Assembly: GCA_943787365.1 (NCBI GenBank)
Contig: CALSMD010000001.1
Location: 496,001 to 560,000, forward strand
DNA: 64,000 nt
Direction: 5' to 3'
Origin: an uncultured Flavobacteriaceae bacterium
GTDB taxonomy: Bacteria > Bacteroidota > Bacteroidia > Flavobacteriales > Flavobacteriaceae
Shown here: positions 8,550-18,083 of the stretch, in pieces
Layout: the number at the start of each line of letters is the position of its first letter
How positions within the stretch are numbered: the stretch's first letter is position 1
Notes under the pieces: generated by a model
The model's database searches: none
Told to the model about the DNA's origin: nothing
Seen by the model: the letters and a program-made list of their open reading frames with translations, nothing else
Program-made: the position numbers and the translations under genes

Positions 8550-10871
8550 TTGAAACAATATTTAAGTCAACTTAACGAGGCACAATTAGCGCCAACCCTT
8601 CAAAAAGAAGGGCCAATGATTATCATCGCAGGTGCAGGTTCTGGAAAAACCAGAGTCCTCACCTTTCGCATCGCCTATTTGATGAGCGAAGGTGTGGATC
8701 CTTTTAATATTTTATCCCTCACTTTTACCAACAAGGCGGCTCGTGAAATGAAAACCCGAATCTCATCGATTGTGGGAGACAGCGAAGCTAAAAATTTGTG
8801 GATGGGAACGTTTCACTCCGTATTTGCAAAAATATTACGTATTGAAGCCGATAAATTGGGCTACCCTTCCAATTTTACGATTTATGATACTCAAGATTCG
8901 CAACGCTTAATTTCTTCGATTATTAAGGAGAAAAAACTGGATAAAGACATCTATAAATACAAGCAAGTCCAATCTCGAATCTCCTCCTATAAAAACAGTT
9001 TAATTACGGTAAAGGCGTATTTTCAAAATCCCGATTTGAAGGAAGCGGATGTCATGGCAAAGCGTCCCGAAATGGGCGAAATTTATAAAGAATATGTATC
9101 GCGTTGTTTCAAAGCAGGCGCGATGGATTTTGACGATTTACTCCTCAAAACCAACGAATTAATCACACGATTCCCTGAAGTATTGGCAAAATACCAAGAT
9201 CGTTTTCGGTATATTTTAGTGGATGAGTATCAAGATACAAACCACTCTCAATATCTGATTGTACGAGCACTTTCGGACCGTTTCCAAAACATTTGTGTTG
9301 TGGGAGATGATGCCCAAAGTATTTATGCGTTTCGAGGTGCGAACATCAATAATATCTTAAATTTTCAAAAGGATTATGACAATGTAAAAATGTACCGATT
9401 GGAGCAGAATTACCGTTCGACAAAAAACATTGTGAATGCTGCCAATTCCATTATTGAAAAAAATCAAACCAAGCTAGAAAAAGTCGTTTGGACGGCGAAT
9501 GAAGAAGGTCCAAAAATCATCGTCAACCGTTCGTTAACGGATGGTGATGAAGGGCGTTATATTGCCAGTACCATCTTTGAAAACAAGATGCAAAACCAAG
9601 CCAAAAATGGTGATTTTGCAGTGTTGTATCGTACCAATGCACAATCACGATCTATTGAAGATGCCTTGAGAAAACGAGGTTTGGAATATCGGATTTATGG
9701 CGGCTTGTCTTTTTATCAACGAAAAGAAATAAAAGATGTCCTCTCCTATTTGCGGATTATTATCAATCCTTCAGATGAAGAGGCTTTAAAACGGATCATT
9801 AATTTTCCTGGGCGAGGCATTGGTCAAACAACGATTGACCGCTTAATAGTTTCTGCTAATGAACATAATAAAACCATTTTTGAAATTCTAAAACACCTTC
9901 ATGAGCTTCCCATAAACATCAATGCTGGTACCAAAACCAAGCTGCAAAACTTTACAACGATGATTGAAAGTTTTAAGGTGATGAGTCAAACAATGAATGC
10001 CTTTGATTTGGCAGAACATGTGTGTAAAGCCAGTGGATTGATACAGGAGTTTAAAAAAGATGGGACTCCAGAAGGCATCACCCGCTTGGAAAACATTGAA
10101 GAATTGCTGAATGGGATCAAAGATTTTGTGGAAGGACAACAAGAATTGGCGGACTCCACAGGGTCGATTGCAGAGTTTTTAGAAGATGTTGCTTTGGCAA
10201 CGGACTTGGATAATGAGGAAGGTGATGACAGCGATAAGGTGGCATTGATGACCATACATTTAGCGAAAGGATTGGAATTTCCGTATGTGTATATTGTTGG
10301 TTTAGAAGAAGATTTATTTCCAAGTGCAATGAGCATGAGTACGCGGGAAGAATTGGAGGAAGAACGCCGTTTATTTTATGTGGCCTTAACCCGTGCTGAA
10401 AAACAAGCTTATCTGACTTATGCCCTATCGCGGTACCGTTGGGGGAAACTGGTAGATTCAGAGCCAAGTCGATTTATCGAAGAAATTGATGAGCAGTATT
10501 TGGAAATTGTAACACCAAAAGAAGAACGCCGCTTCAACCCGATGTTGAGTGCTGATATTTTTGGAGATGTGGACCCTAATACGGTACGCTACAAGAAGCC
10601 TGCCTACATGAAAGCAAAGCCAAAAGTTCAAGAGAAATTTCAAATATCGACGCCTAAAAATCTAAAAAAAGTCAGCGAAACAAAATCCAATACCAACTTA
10701 TTTGACAATAAATTAATTGTGGGCGATGTGGTGAATCACCAACGATTTGGAAAAGGGAATGTGTTAAGCATCGAAGGCAAAGCTGCGGATTTGAAGGCTG
10801 AAATTAAATTTGAAACGGGTGGCATTAAAAAGCTATTGCTTCGATTCGCTAAACTTGAAATTATTTCCTAA
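8550..10871 (+). CDS. uvrD: UvrD/PcrA-type superfamily 1 DNA helicase
   Basis: A 3'-5' helicase of 773 residues acting in nucleotide excision and mismatch repair and on replication forks. Motifs in order: Q-motif region LNEAQLAP, Walker A AGAGSGKT (residues 27-34), TFTNKAAREMK, DEYQDTN, VGDDAQSIYAFRGA, QNYRS, TIHLAKGLEF and VALTRAEK. The C terminus carries a Tudor-like segment (VGDVVNHQRFGKGNVLSIEG), as in PcrA/UvrD for RNA polymerase contact. The start codon is TTG; no ATG lies near, and the N-terminal alignment to the family supports it. It heads a + strand block that also holds uvrA. Confidence 0.94.
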   Translation: MKQYLSQLNEAQLAPTLQKEGPMIIIAGAGSGKTRVLTFRIAYLMSEGVDPFNILSLTFTNKAAREMKTRISSIVGDSEAKNLWMGTFHSVFAKILRIEADKLGYPSNFTIYDTQDSQRLISSIIKEKKLDKDIYKYKQVQSRISSYKNSLITVKAYFQNPDLKEADVMAKRPEMGEIYKEYVSRCFKAGAMDFDDLLLKTNELITRFPEVLAKYQDRFRYILVDEYQDTNHSQYLIVRALSDRFQNICVVGDDAQSIYAFRGANINNILNFQKDYDNVKMYRLEQNYRSTKNIVNAANSIIEKNQTKLEKVVWTANEEGPKIIVNRSLTDGDEGRYIASTIFENKMQNQAKNGDFAVLYRTNAQSRSIEDALRKRGLEYRIYGGLSFYQRKEIKDVLSYLRIIINPSDEEALKRIINFPGRGIGQTTIDRLIVSANEHNKTIFEILKHLHELPININAGTKTKLQNFTTMIESFKVMSQTMNAFDLAEHVCKASGLIQEFKKDGTPEGITRLENIEELLNGIKDFVEGQQELADSTGSIAEFLEDVALATDLDNEEGDDSDKVALMTIHLAKGLEFPYVYIVGLEEDLFPSAMSMSTREELEEERRLFYVALTRAEKQAYLTYALSRYRWGKLVDSEPSRFIEEIDEQYLEIVTPKEERRFNPMLSADIFGDVDPNTVRYKKPAYMKAKPKVQEKFQISTPKNLKKVSETKSNTNLFDNKLIVGDVVNHQRFGKGNVLSIEGKAADLKAEIKFETGGIKKLLLRFAKLEIIS

Positions 10872-10885
10872 ACGCATTAAATTAT

Positions 10886-11506
10886 ATGGCAGAACTTCTC
10901 AAAATATATCCTAAAAACCCAAATCCGAAAGCCATTCGGAAGGTGGTTGATGTCCTCAAAAAAGGAGGACTTATTATCTACCCAACAGATACAGTTTATG
11001 GATTGGGATGTGACATCACCAACGTAAAGGCTTTGGAACGTGTTGCCAAAATTAAAGGAGTCAAACTAGAGCGGTCAAATTTTTCGTTTATTTGTCATGA
11101 CTTGAGTAATTTGAGCGATTATGTCACCCAAATTGAAACGCCTATATTTAAACTTTTAAAACGAAATCTTCCAGGACCTTATACTTTTATTCTTCCTGGA
11201 GCGAGTACATTGCCGCACCCTTTTAAGAAAAAGAAAACCGTAGGTATTCGAATTCCAGACAACTCTATTGCGTTGGAAATTGTAAAGGCCTTAGGAAATC
11301 CTATTGTATCCACATCAATTCACGATGAAGATGAAATTTTGGAATACACCACAGATCCTGAGTTGATATTTGAAAAGTGGAATTCTAAAGTTGACATGGT
11401 TATTGATGGTGGTTATGGCGATAATCAACCGTCAACTGTTATGGAAGTAAACGGTACAGAAATTACTGTTCTTAGAGAAGGAAAAGGAAGTGTTGATATA
11501 TTTTAA
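10886..11506 (+). CDS. Sua5/YciO/YrdC-family protein (threonylcarbamoyl-AMP synthase-like)
   Basis: The YrdC fold makes threonylcarbamoyl-AMP for the t6A37 modification of ANN-decoding tRNAs. Seen: the signature PTDTVYGLGCDI near residue 35, the RSNFSFICHDLSNL segment, LPGPYTFIL, and the KKTVGIRIPDN basic motif. The RNA/nucleotide-binding groove residues are conserved. Its length (206) and the RSNFSF variant in place of KRP..PL point to the YciO branch, whose physiological role is less certain than TsaC/Sua5. The gene lies 14 bases after uvrD and probably belongs to the same transcript. Confidence 0.82.
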   Translation: MAELLKIYPKNPNPKAIRKVVDVLKKGGLIIYPTDTVYGLGCDITNVKALERVAKIKGVKLERSNFSFICHDLSNLSDYVTQIETPIFKLLKRNLPGPYTFILPGASTLPHPFKKKKTVGIRIPDNSIALEIVKALGNPIVSTSIHDEDEILEYTTDPELIFEKWNSKVDMVIDGGYGDNQPSTVMEVNGTEITVLREGKGSVDIF

Positions 11507-11540
11507 TGACAACTAATTAAGCACGTACAGAGAAAGATTT

Positions 11541-14372
11541 ATGAGCAAGTTTGATGAATTTATAGAAGTAAAAGGTGCCAGAGTACACAATCTAAAAAAT
11601 ATTGATGTAAAGATACCTCGCGATAAATTGGTAGTGATTACAGGGCTTTCAGGAAGTGGAAAATCTTCCCTCGCCTTTGATACCATTTATGCCGAGGGTC
11701 AACGCCGTTACATAGAAACGTTTTCAGCTTATGCACGTCAATTTTTAGGAAGTTTAGAACGACCTGATGTTGATAAAATTGATGGACTTTCTCCAGTCAT
11801 TGCTATTGAACAAAAAACAACGAGTAAATCACCCCGATCAACAGTAGGAACTATTACCGAAATTTATGATTTTTTAAGGCTCTTATTTGCAAGAGGAGCC
11901 GATGCATACAGTTATAACACCAATGAAAAAATGGTAAGTTATAACGATGACCAAATCAAAGACCTCATACTAAAATCCTTTAACGGGCAACGCATCTCCA
12001 TTTTATCGCCTGTCATACGCTCTCGAAAAGGACATTACAGAGAGCTGTTTGAACAAATTGCAAAACAAGGCTTCGTAAAAGTGAGAATCGATGGCGTGAT
12101 TGTCGATATCACCAAAGGCATGATGCTGGACCGATACAAGATGCACGACATTGAAATTGTGATCGACCGTCTCAAAATTGACGCGACCTCTCAATCTACG
12201 AGTCGACTGAACGAGAGCATTAATACAGCGATGTATCATGGTGAAAATGTACTGATGGTTATTGATCAAGACACCAAAGAAGTGCGTTATTTTAGTCGAG
12301 ATTTGATGTGTCCAACATCTGGAATTTCTTATCCAAACCCAGAGCCAAACAACTTTTCATTCAATTCTCCTAAAGGTGCTTGTGCCAATTGTAGTGGTAT
12401 TGGATCGCTTTACAAAGTAAATGAATCCAAAATCATACCTGATACAAGCCTGTCCATAAAAAATGGAGGACTCGCACCACAAGGTGTTCAAAAAGAATCT
12501 TGGATGTTTAGACAATTAGAACTCATAGGACGTCGGTTTGATTTTAAGCTTTCAGATCCCATTTCAAGCATTCCTAAGGAAGCCTTAAAGATTATCTTAC
12601 ATGGTGGGAAAGATGATTTTTCGGTGGATAGTAAAACCTTAGGTGTTTCACGAAATTATAATATTAATTTTGAAGGCATTGCTAATTTTATCGAAAGTCA
12701 ATACAGAAATGCAGATTCTACTTCCATCCAACGCTGGGCAAAAAGTTATATGGATAATGTTAAATGTCCAACTTGTGAAGGCTCTCGACTTAAAAAAGAA
12801 TCGTTATATTTCAAAATCAATTCTAAAAATATCGCCGAACTTTCCGAAATGGATGTGGTGGATTTAGCCGAATGGTTCAAAGAATTACCAAATCATCTTT
12901 CTAAAAATCAAGAAATAATTTCGAAAGAAATTATCAAAGAAATTTCGACACGCTTACAATTCCTCTTGGATGTTGGTTTGGATTATTTATCAATCAGTAG
13001 AAGTTCAAAATCCCTTTCTGGAGGCGAAGCCCAACGGATTCGTTTGGCCACACAAATTGGATCACAACTGGTGGGTGTTTTGTATATTTTAGATGAACCA
13101 AGCATTGGTTTGCACCAGCGTGATAATGAAAAACTGATCAAATCTTTAATTGCTTTAAGAGATGTAGGAAATTCAGTGATTGTGGTCGAGCACGATAAAG
13201 ACATGATTGAACAAGCGGATCATGTGATTGATATTGGACCAAAAGCAGGGAAACATGGCGGGGAAATCATCAGTCAAGGAACGCCAAAAGACATTCTGAA
13301 CAGTGGCACTATGACCGCAGATTATTTGAGTGGTGTTAAAAAAATTGAAGTCCCAAAAACACGTCGAGAAGGAAATGGTAAATTTTTAGAACTCAAAGGA
13401 TGTACAGGGAATAATCTGAAAAATGTGTCTATAAAATTACCTTTAGGCAAAATGATAGGAGTTACCGGAGTTTCTGGAAGTGGTAAATCGACCTTAATAA
13501 ACGAAACACTTTACCCTATTTTAAATAATTATTATTTCCATGGAGTGATGGAGCCTATGCCTTATAAATCTATTAAAGGCCTGGATAATTTAGATAAAGT
13601 AATCGATATCAATCAATCCCCTATTGGTCGAACACCCCGTAGTAACCCTGCAACTTATACAGGGGTTTTTGGGGAAATCAGAGCCTTATTTGCTAAAATT
13701 CCAGAAGCGATGATTCGGGGGTATAAATTAGGACGTTTCAGCTTTAATGTGGTTGGCGGACGCTGTGAGACCTGTAAAGGTGGTGGTCTGAGAGTCATTG
13801 AAATGAATTTTTTACCAGATGTCTATGTCGAATGTGAATCCTGTCAGGGGAAACGATTTAATAGAGAAACTTTAGAAATTAGGTATAAAGGGAAGTCCAT
13901 CAGTGATGTCTTGAATATGACTATTGATGAAGGCGTTGATTTTTTTGAGTTGATTCCAAAAATTCATCGAAAATTAAAAACCATCAAAGATGTTGGTTTG
14001 GGCTATATTACGTTGGGGCAACAAAGTACCACGCTTTCTGGTGGGGAGGCGCAACGGATTAAATTAGCCACAGAACTGAGTAAACGTGACACCGGAAATA
14101 CTATCTACATTTTAGACGAGCCAACAACAGGGCTTCATTTTGAAGACATTCGAGTGTTAATGGGCGTGCTTAATAAATTGGTAGATAAAGGCAATACAGT
14201 AATTATTATTGAACATAATTTGGATGTAATTAAAACCGTTGACTACATCATAGACATTGGTCCTGAGGGTGGTAAAGGCGGAGGCGAGATTCTTGTAAAG
14301 GGAACTCCGGAAATTGTTATTAAAAACAAATTGAGCCATACCGCTCGGTTTTTAAAAAAAGAATTACATTAG
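11541..14372 (+). CDS. uvrA: excinuclease ABC subunit A
   Basis: UvrA is the damage-sensing ATPase of nucleotide excision repair, loading UvrB on DNA. It is 943 residues, normal for the family, with two ABC ATPase halves: Walker [10 protein letters not shown] (35-43) and [10 protein letters not shown], signatures [13 protein letters not shown] and [13 protein letters not shown], and Walker [11 protein letters not shown] and [10 protein letters not shown]. The second zinc finger is complete ([11 protein letters not shown] and CESCQG). The first is CPTSG followed by CANCSG, so one of the four expected cysteines is a serine. It lies between the YciO-like gene and the LOG gene on the same strand. 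Confidence 0.95.
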   Translation: MSKFDEFIEVKGARVHNLKNIDVKIPRDKLVVITGLSGSGKSSLAFDTIYAEGQRRYIETFSAYARQFLGSLERPDVDKIDGLSPVIAIEQKTTSKSPRSTVGTITEIYDFLRLLFARGADAYSYNTNEKMVSYNDDQIKDLILKSFNGQRISILSPVIRSRKGHYRELFEQIAKQGFVKVRIDGVIVDITKGMMLDRYKMHDIEIVIDRLKIDATSQSTSRLNESINTAMYHGENVLMVIDQDTKEVRYFSRDLMCPTSGISYPNPEPNNFSFNSPKGACANCSGIGSLYKVNESKIIPDTSLSIKNGGLAPQGVQKESWMFRQLELIGRRFDFKLSDPISSIPKEALKIILHGGKDDFSVDSKTLGVSRNYNINFEGIANFIESQYRNADSTSIQRWAKSYMDNVKCPTCEGSRLKKESLYFKINSKNIAELSEMDVVDLAEWFKELPNHLSKNQEIISKEIIKEISTRLQFLLDVGLDYLSISRSSKSLSGGEAQRIRLATQIGSQLVGVLYILDEPSIGLHQRDNEKLIKSLIALRDVGNSVIVVEHDKDMIEQADHVIDIGPKAGKHGGEIISQGTPKDILNSGTMTADYLSGVKKIEVPKTRREGNGKFLELKGCTGNNLKNVSIKLPLGKMIGVTGVSGSGKSTLINETLYPILNNYYFHGVMEPMPYKSIKGLDNLDKVIDINQSPIGRTPRSNPATYTGVFGEIRALFAKIPEAMIRGYKLGRFSFNVVGGRCETCKGGGLRVIEMNFLPDVYVECESCQGKRFNRETLEIRYKGKSISDVLNMTIDEGVDFFELIPKIHRKLKTIKDVGLGYITLGQQSTTLSGGEAQRIKLATELSKRDTGNTIYILDEPTTGLHFEDIRVLMGVLNKLVDKGNTVIIIEHNLDVIKTVDYIIDIGPEGGKGGGEILVKGTPEIVIKNKLSHTARFLKKELH

Positions 14373-14395
14373 TAGGCATTAAAAAAAAATGAATT

Positions 14396-15085
14396 ATGGG
14401 GCCAGAACAGAAACACAAAAGGTGGAATGAAATAAAAACAAACGACTCTTGGGCGATTTTTAAAATCATGGGAGAATTTGTAAATGGGTTTGAGAAAATG
14501 AGTAAAATTGGACCTTGTGTGTCCATTTTTGGATCTGCACGAACGCCAACAGAAGACACCTATTATAAATTATCAACGGAAGTAGCAGGAGCAATTGTTG
14601 AAGCGGGTTATGGTGTTATTACCGGAGGGGGTCCTGGAATTATGGAGGCTGGAAATAAAGGAGCCCATTTGGCTGGCGGAACTTCTGTAGGTCTTAACAT
14701 TGAACTCCCTTTTGAACAGCACAACAACCCTTATATCGACCGAGATAAGAGTTTAGACTTTGACTACTTTTTTGTTAGAAAAGTCATGTTTGTAAAATAT
14801 TCTCAAGGAATTGTTGTGATGCCTGGAGGATTTGGAACACTGGATGAATTGTTTGAAGCGATTACATTAATTCAAACTAAAAAGATTGAAAAATTCCCTG
14901 TGATTTTAGTAGGCACTACCTTTTGGAACGGCTTGTTAGAATGGATAAAAGCAACCTTATTAGAACGCTTTGAAACCATCAGTGCCAAAGATTTAGACTT
15001 GATTCATGTGGTAGATACTTCCGATGAAGTCATAGCAATTCTAAATAATTTTTATAAAGAATATCAACTAAGCCCAAATTTCTAA
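14396..15085 (+). CDS. LOG family protein (nucleotide 5'-monophosphate phosphoribohydrolase type)
   Basis: LOG/YgdH-family enzymes hydrolyse the N-glycosidic bond of nucleoside 5'-monophosphates; cytokinin-activating members are known, but bacterial homologues also act in purine turnover. The two diagnostic motifs are intact: GGGPGIMEAGNKGA and PGGFGTLDELFEA, with the catalytic Arg/Glu pair located in them. The length of 229 residues fits the TIGR00730 group. It is predicted cytosolic. It starts 23 bases after uvrA and is followed 16 bases later by the M1-like gene. Confidence 0.88.
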   Translation: MGPEQKHKRWNEIKTNDSWAIFKIMGEFVNGFEKMSKIGPCVSIFGSARTPTEDTYYKLSTEVAGAIVEAGYGVITGGGPGIMEAGNKGAHLAGGTSVGLNIELPFEQHNNPYIDRDKSLDFDYFFVRKVMFVKYSQGIVVMPGGFGTLDELFEAITLIQTKKIEKFPVILVGTTFWNGLLEWIKATLLERFETISAKDLDLIHVVDTSDEVIAILNNFYKEYQLSPNF

Positions 15086-15101
15086 TTGTACAAAAATTAA
15101 A

Positions 15102-17951
15102 TTGTTGACTTTAAAATCGTTATTAAAGCCCCTATTAACGCTTATTATTTATATAAGTGTTTTCTCTGTTTATGGACAACATGCCATGCAAATAGAGGCC
15201 GTCTTAGATGCAGAAACAAATAAGATCACTATAACACATCGTATTGACTATCAAAATAATTCTGAAGAGAGTTTAAGTGAGTTGTATTTTAACGATTGGA
15301 CCTCTAGTTTTAGCAGCCCAACAACTCCCCTAGCAAACCGTTTTGTGGAAGAATTCAACAACGCCTTACTATCTGTAAAACCAAAAGATCGTGGCTATAC
15401 GAAAATAACTAAAATTCAAAACTCTGATGGCAATCCTTTAGATTACACTTATTTAGAAAACCACCCAGATATCTTTAAAGTCACACTAGAAAATGAACTG
15501 TTACCAAATACTTCTACCACACTTCATTTTGAGTATACGCTTCAAATTCAAAACGATCGATTTACAGGTTATGGAGTCACTAAAGGTGGTGATTTCAATT
15601 TAAAATATTGGTATTTTTCGCCCGCGGTTTATGAAAACTCAGAATGGAAATTGTACAGTAATAAAAATATTGAGGATTATTACACACCACAATCAAACAT
15701 TACTCTCAGTATCAATGTGCCTGAATATTACGATGTCGCTTCTGAACTAAATTTAAGATCGACACAAACAAAACAACAAACAAACACTTATAATTTTACA
15801 GGGAAAAAGCGCACAGACAGTCGTCTTTACATCTCTAAAACGTCCTTTATCAAATTCAACGTTCAAAACTTGAACATCATCACAGATCGCAACGAAAAAA
15901 AGGTAAGTTCTTTAGAACAACTTGATTTATTTAAAAAAGTTGTTGGTTTTCTAGATTCAGAACTCGCAACCTACCCTCAGGACAATCTATTGATTACAAA
16001 TACAGATTTGAGTAAATACCCTATTTATGGTTTAAATATCATTCCAGATTTTTTAGCACCCTTTTCTAAAGAATTCAAATATGAACTGAATCTTCTTAAA
16101 AACTTAACAAGGCTTTATTTAAAACGACAGTTAAAAATAAACCCAAGAGAGGAATATTGGTTACAAGCAAGTTTTGAGAATTTTATATTAATGAAGTATG
16201 TCGAACATTTTTATATAGATGAAAAATTAATAGGGAAATTATCCAATGTTTGGGGAATCAAGTCTTATAACTTAGCAAAACTGAAGTTTAATGATCAGTA
16301 TCCTTTGACCTATTTACACATGGCTAGAACGGGGCGCGATCAAGCTTTAGACACCCCAAAAGATGAACTTTTAAAATTCAACAGTAACCTGTCCAGTAAA
16401 TATAAAGCGGCTTTAGGCCTTCTTTATCTTGAAGATTTTATTGAGGATTCAAGGGTTGAAGATTGGATGAAAAAATTCATTAATGACCCTAACCAAAAAC
16501 TCCTCACAACGGAACGTTTCAAAACCTACTTAAAGACAAAAACTTCAAAAGATATCGATTGGTTTTTTGACTCTTATTTGACAAACTCCCAACAAATTGA
16601 TTATAAAATCACGGACGTAAAAAGCACAAAAGACTCTATCTATTTTACGGTTAAAAACAAGAAAAAAGGACAAAGACCCATCTCTCTTTTTATGCTTAAA
16701 GATGGGGAAGTTATTTCGAAACAATGGCTTAAGGGAATTGGTGCTAAAAAAGAGTTTGCGGTTGCCAATATTCAGGCAGATAAATTGGTGCTTAATTATG
16801 ACAAGAAAGTGCCTGAATTTGATTTAAGAAACAATTGGAAATCAATATCGGGAAATTCATTATTCAACAAACCGTTTCAAATTCGATTCTTTAAAGATGT
16901 AGAGTCTCCACATGACAATCAATTGTATTTTTTACCCATTGTAGAATTTAAAAATATCTATGACGGTCTAAATTTAGGAATGAACATCAATAATAAGGGA
17001 GTCTTAAACAAACCATTTTTGTTTGGAATCACTCCTATTTACAGTGTGAATTCAAACGCTCTCACTGGGGGTGCAAAGGTTCGATATAACACCTTTTTTG
17101 AAGATCAAAATTTATATAATATCAACTTCGGAATGGCTATAACGCACTCCAGTTTTGCCGAAGATGCTTTTGTAACGAAGACCGTTCCTTATGTTAATTT
17201 CAATTTTAGAGATGCCTCAAATCTAAGATCAAATGAATTAAAAAGTTTGAGTTTCAGATATGTTGGCATCGAAAAAGATTTTGTAAAAGTGGAAGGTGAT
17301 GTCGCTGCTGCTCCACCTTATAAAGTATTCAACATTCGATATATTGATGCCAATAATGGGTTTAAAAAATATCATAAATGGTTTTTAGACGCTCAATTTT
17401 CAGATGATTTTGGAAAGTTATCTTTCAACTACGAGGTTAGAAGACGCTCCAATAAAAATCAATTTTATAATGTAAGAGTTTATGCCGGAGCATTTTTATA
17501 TTCTAAAATTCCAACAGGCGAGCAAAACTTCGATTTTGCTTTGGACCGTCCAACCGATTATTTGTTTGACTATAATTATCTCGGACAATTTGAATCTACA
17601 GGCATCTTCAGTCAACAACTCATAATTGCCGAAGGAGGGTTCAAATCAAAACTTGATACTGCTTTCGCAAATGAATGGTTAACATCCCTAAATGCCAGTG
17701 CTTCGATATGGAAGTATGTACAAGTGTATGGCGATGTTGGAGTGCTAAAAAATAAAGGGCATGACCCCCTATTTGTGTACGATGCTGGAATCCGACTCAA
17801 TTTAATTACAGATTACTTTGAAGTCTATTTCCCGTTCTATTCTAACCTAGGCTGGGAAATTGATCAAGCTCAGTACAGTCAAAAAATACGATTTGTGTTT
17901 ACCGCAGAACCCAAAGCACTTTTAGGATTGTTCCGAAGGGAATGGTTTTAA
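15102..17951 (+). CDS. M1-peptidase-like secreted protein, catalytically inactive, with C-terminal outer-membrane barrel
   Basis: A large protein of 949 residues with a signal peptide (about 1-25, ending SVYGQ). Residues about 30-540 resemble the M1 aminopeptidase fold: an N-terminal beta domain, a middle helical domain and a TERFKTYLKTKTSKDIDWFF-type tail. Where active M1 enzymes carry HExxH-x18-E, near residues 328-360, the segments are NLLKNLTRLYLKRQ and YWLQASFENF, so both zinc His residues and the distal Glu are absent. Residues about 590-949 are repeated amphipathic beta strands ending in RREWF, as in outer-membrane barrels. Start is TTG (a second TTG follows at 15105). The likely role is structural or binding rather than peptidase; the function is unknown. 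Confidence 0.78.
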   Translation: MLTLKSLLKPLLTLIIYISVFSVYGQHAMQIEAVLDAETNKITITHRIDYQNNSEESLSELYFNDWTSSFSSPTTPLANRFVEEFNNALLSVKPKDRGYTKITKIQNSDGNPLDYTYLENHPDIFKVTLENELLPNTSTTLHFEYTLQIQNDRFTGYGVTKGGDFNLKYWYFSPAVYENSEWKLYSNKNIEDYYTPQSNITLSINVPEYYDVASELNLRSTQTKQQTNTYNFTGKKRTDSRLYISKTSFIKFNVQNLNIITDRNEKKVSSLEQLDLFKKVVGFLDSELATYPQDNLLITNTDLSKYPIYGLNIIPDFLAPFSKEFKYELNLLKNLTRLYLKRQLKINPREEYWLQASFENFILMKYVEHFYIDEKLIGKLSNVWGIKSYNLAKLKFNDQYPLTYLHMARTGRDQALDTPKDELLKFNSNLSSKYKAALGLLYLEDFIEDSRVEDWMKKFINDPNQKLLTTERFKTYLKTKTSKDIDWFFDSYLTNSQQIDYKITDVKSTKDSIYFTVKNKKKGQRPISLFMLKDGEVISKQWLKGIGAKKEFAVANIQADKLVLNYDKKVPEFDLRNNWKSISGNSLFNKPFQIRFFKDVESPHDNQLYFLPIVEFKNIYDGLNLGMNINNKGVLNKPFLFGITPIYSVNSNALTGGAKVRYNTFFEDQNLYNINFGMAITHSSFAEDAFVTKTVPYVNFNFRDASNLRSNELKSLSFRYVGIEKDFVKVEGDVAAAPPYKVFNIRYIDANNGFKKYHKWFLDAQFSDDFGKLSFNYEVRRRSNKNQFYNVRVYAGAFLYSKIPTGEQNFDFALDRPTDYLFDYNYLGQFESTGIFSQQLIIAEGGFKSKLDTAFANEWLTSLNASASIWKYVQVYGDVGVLKNKGHDPLFVYDAGIRLNLITDYFEVYFPFYSNLGWEIDQAQYSQKIRFVFTAEPKALLGLFRREWF

Positions 17952-18052
17952 TTTAAAATACATCTTATCAAATTTACAGGTTTAATTATTTTCACTCACA
18001 GTCAGCCCGTTAATTATCATTACAAAGCATAGGACAAAGCCTCGAAATATTT

Positions 18053-18060
18053 TATATTTG
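18053..18060 (+). promoter_or_regulatory. -7 promoter box for fused E1 gene
   Basis: TATATTTG is an exact TAnnTTTG match 24 bases before the ATG at 18084. Confidence 0.55.
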
Positions 18061-18083
18061 TACCTCACTAGAATTATTTTAGA

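Noticed and set aside
9986-10467. Two overlapping 116-aa minus-strand frames inside uvrD
   Set aside because: Both are antisense shadows of a gene with intact helicase motifs and have no domain, start context or promoter.
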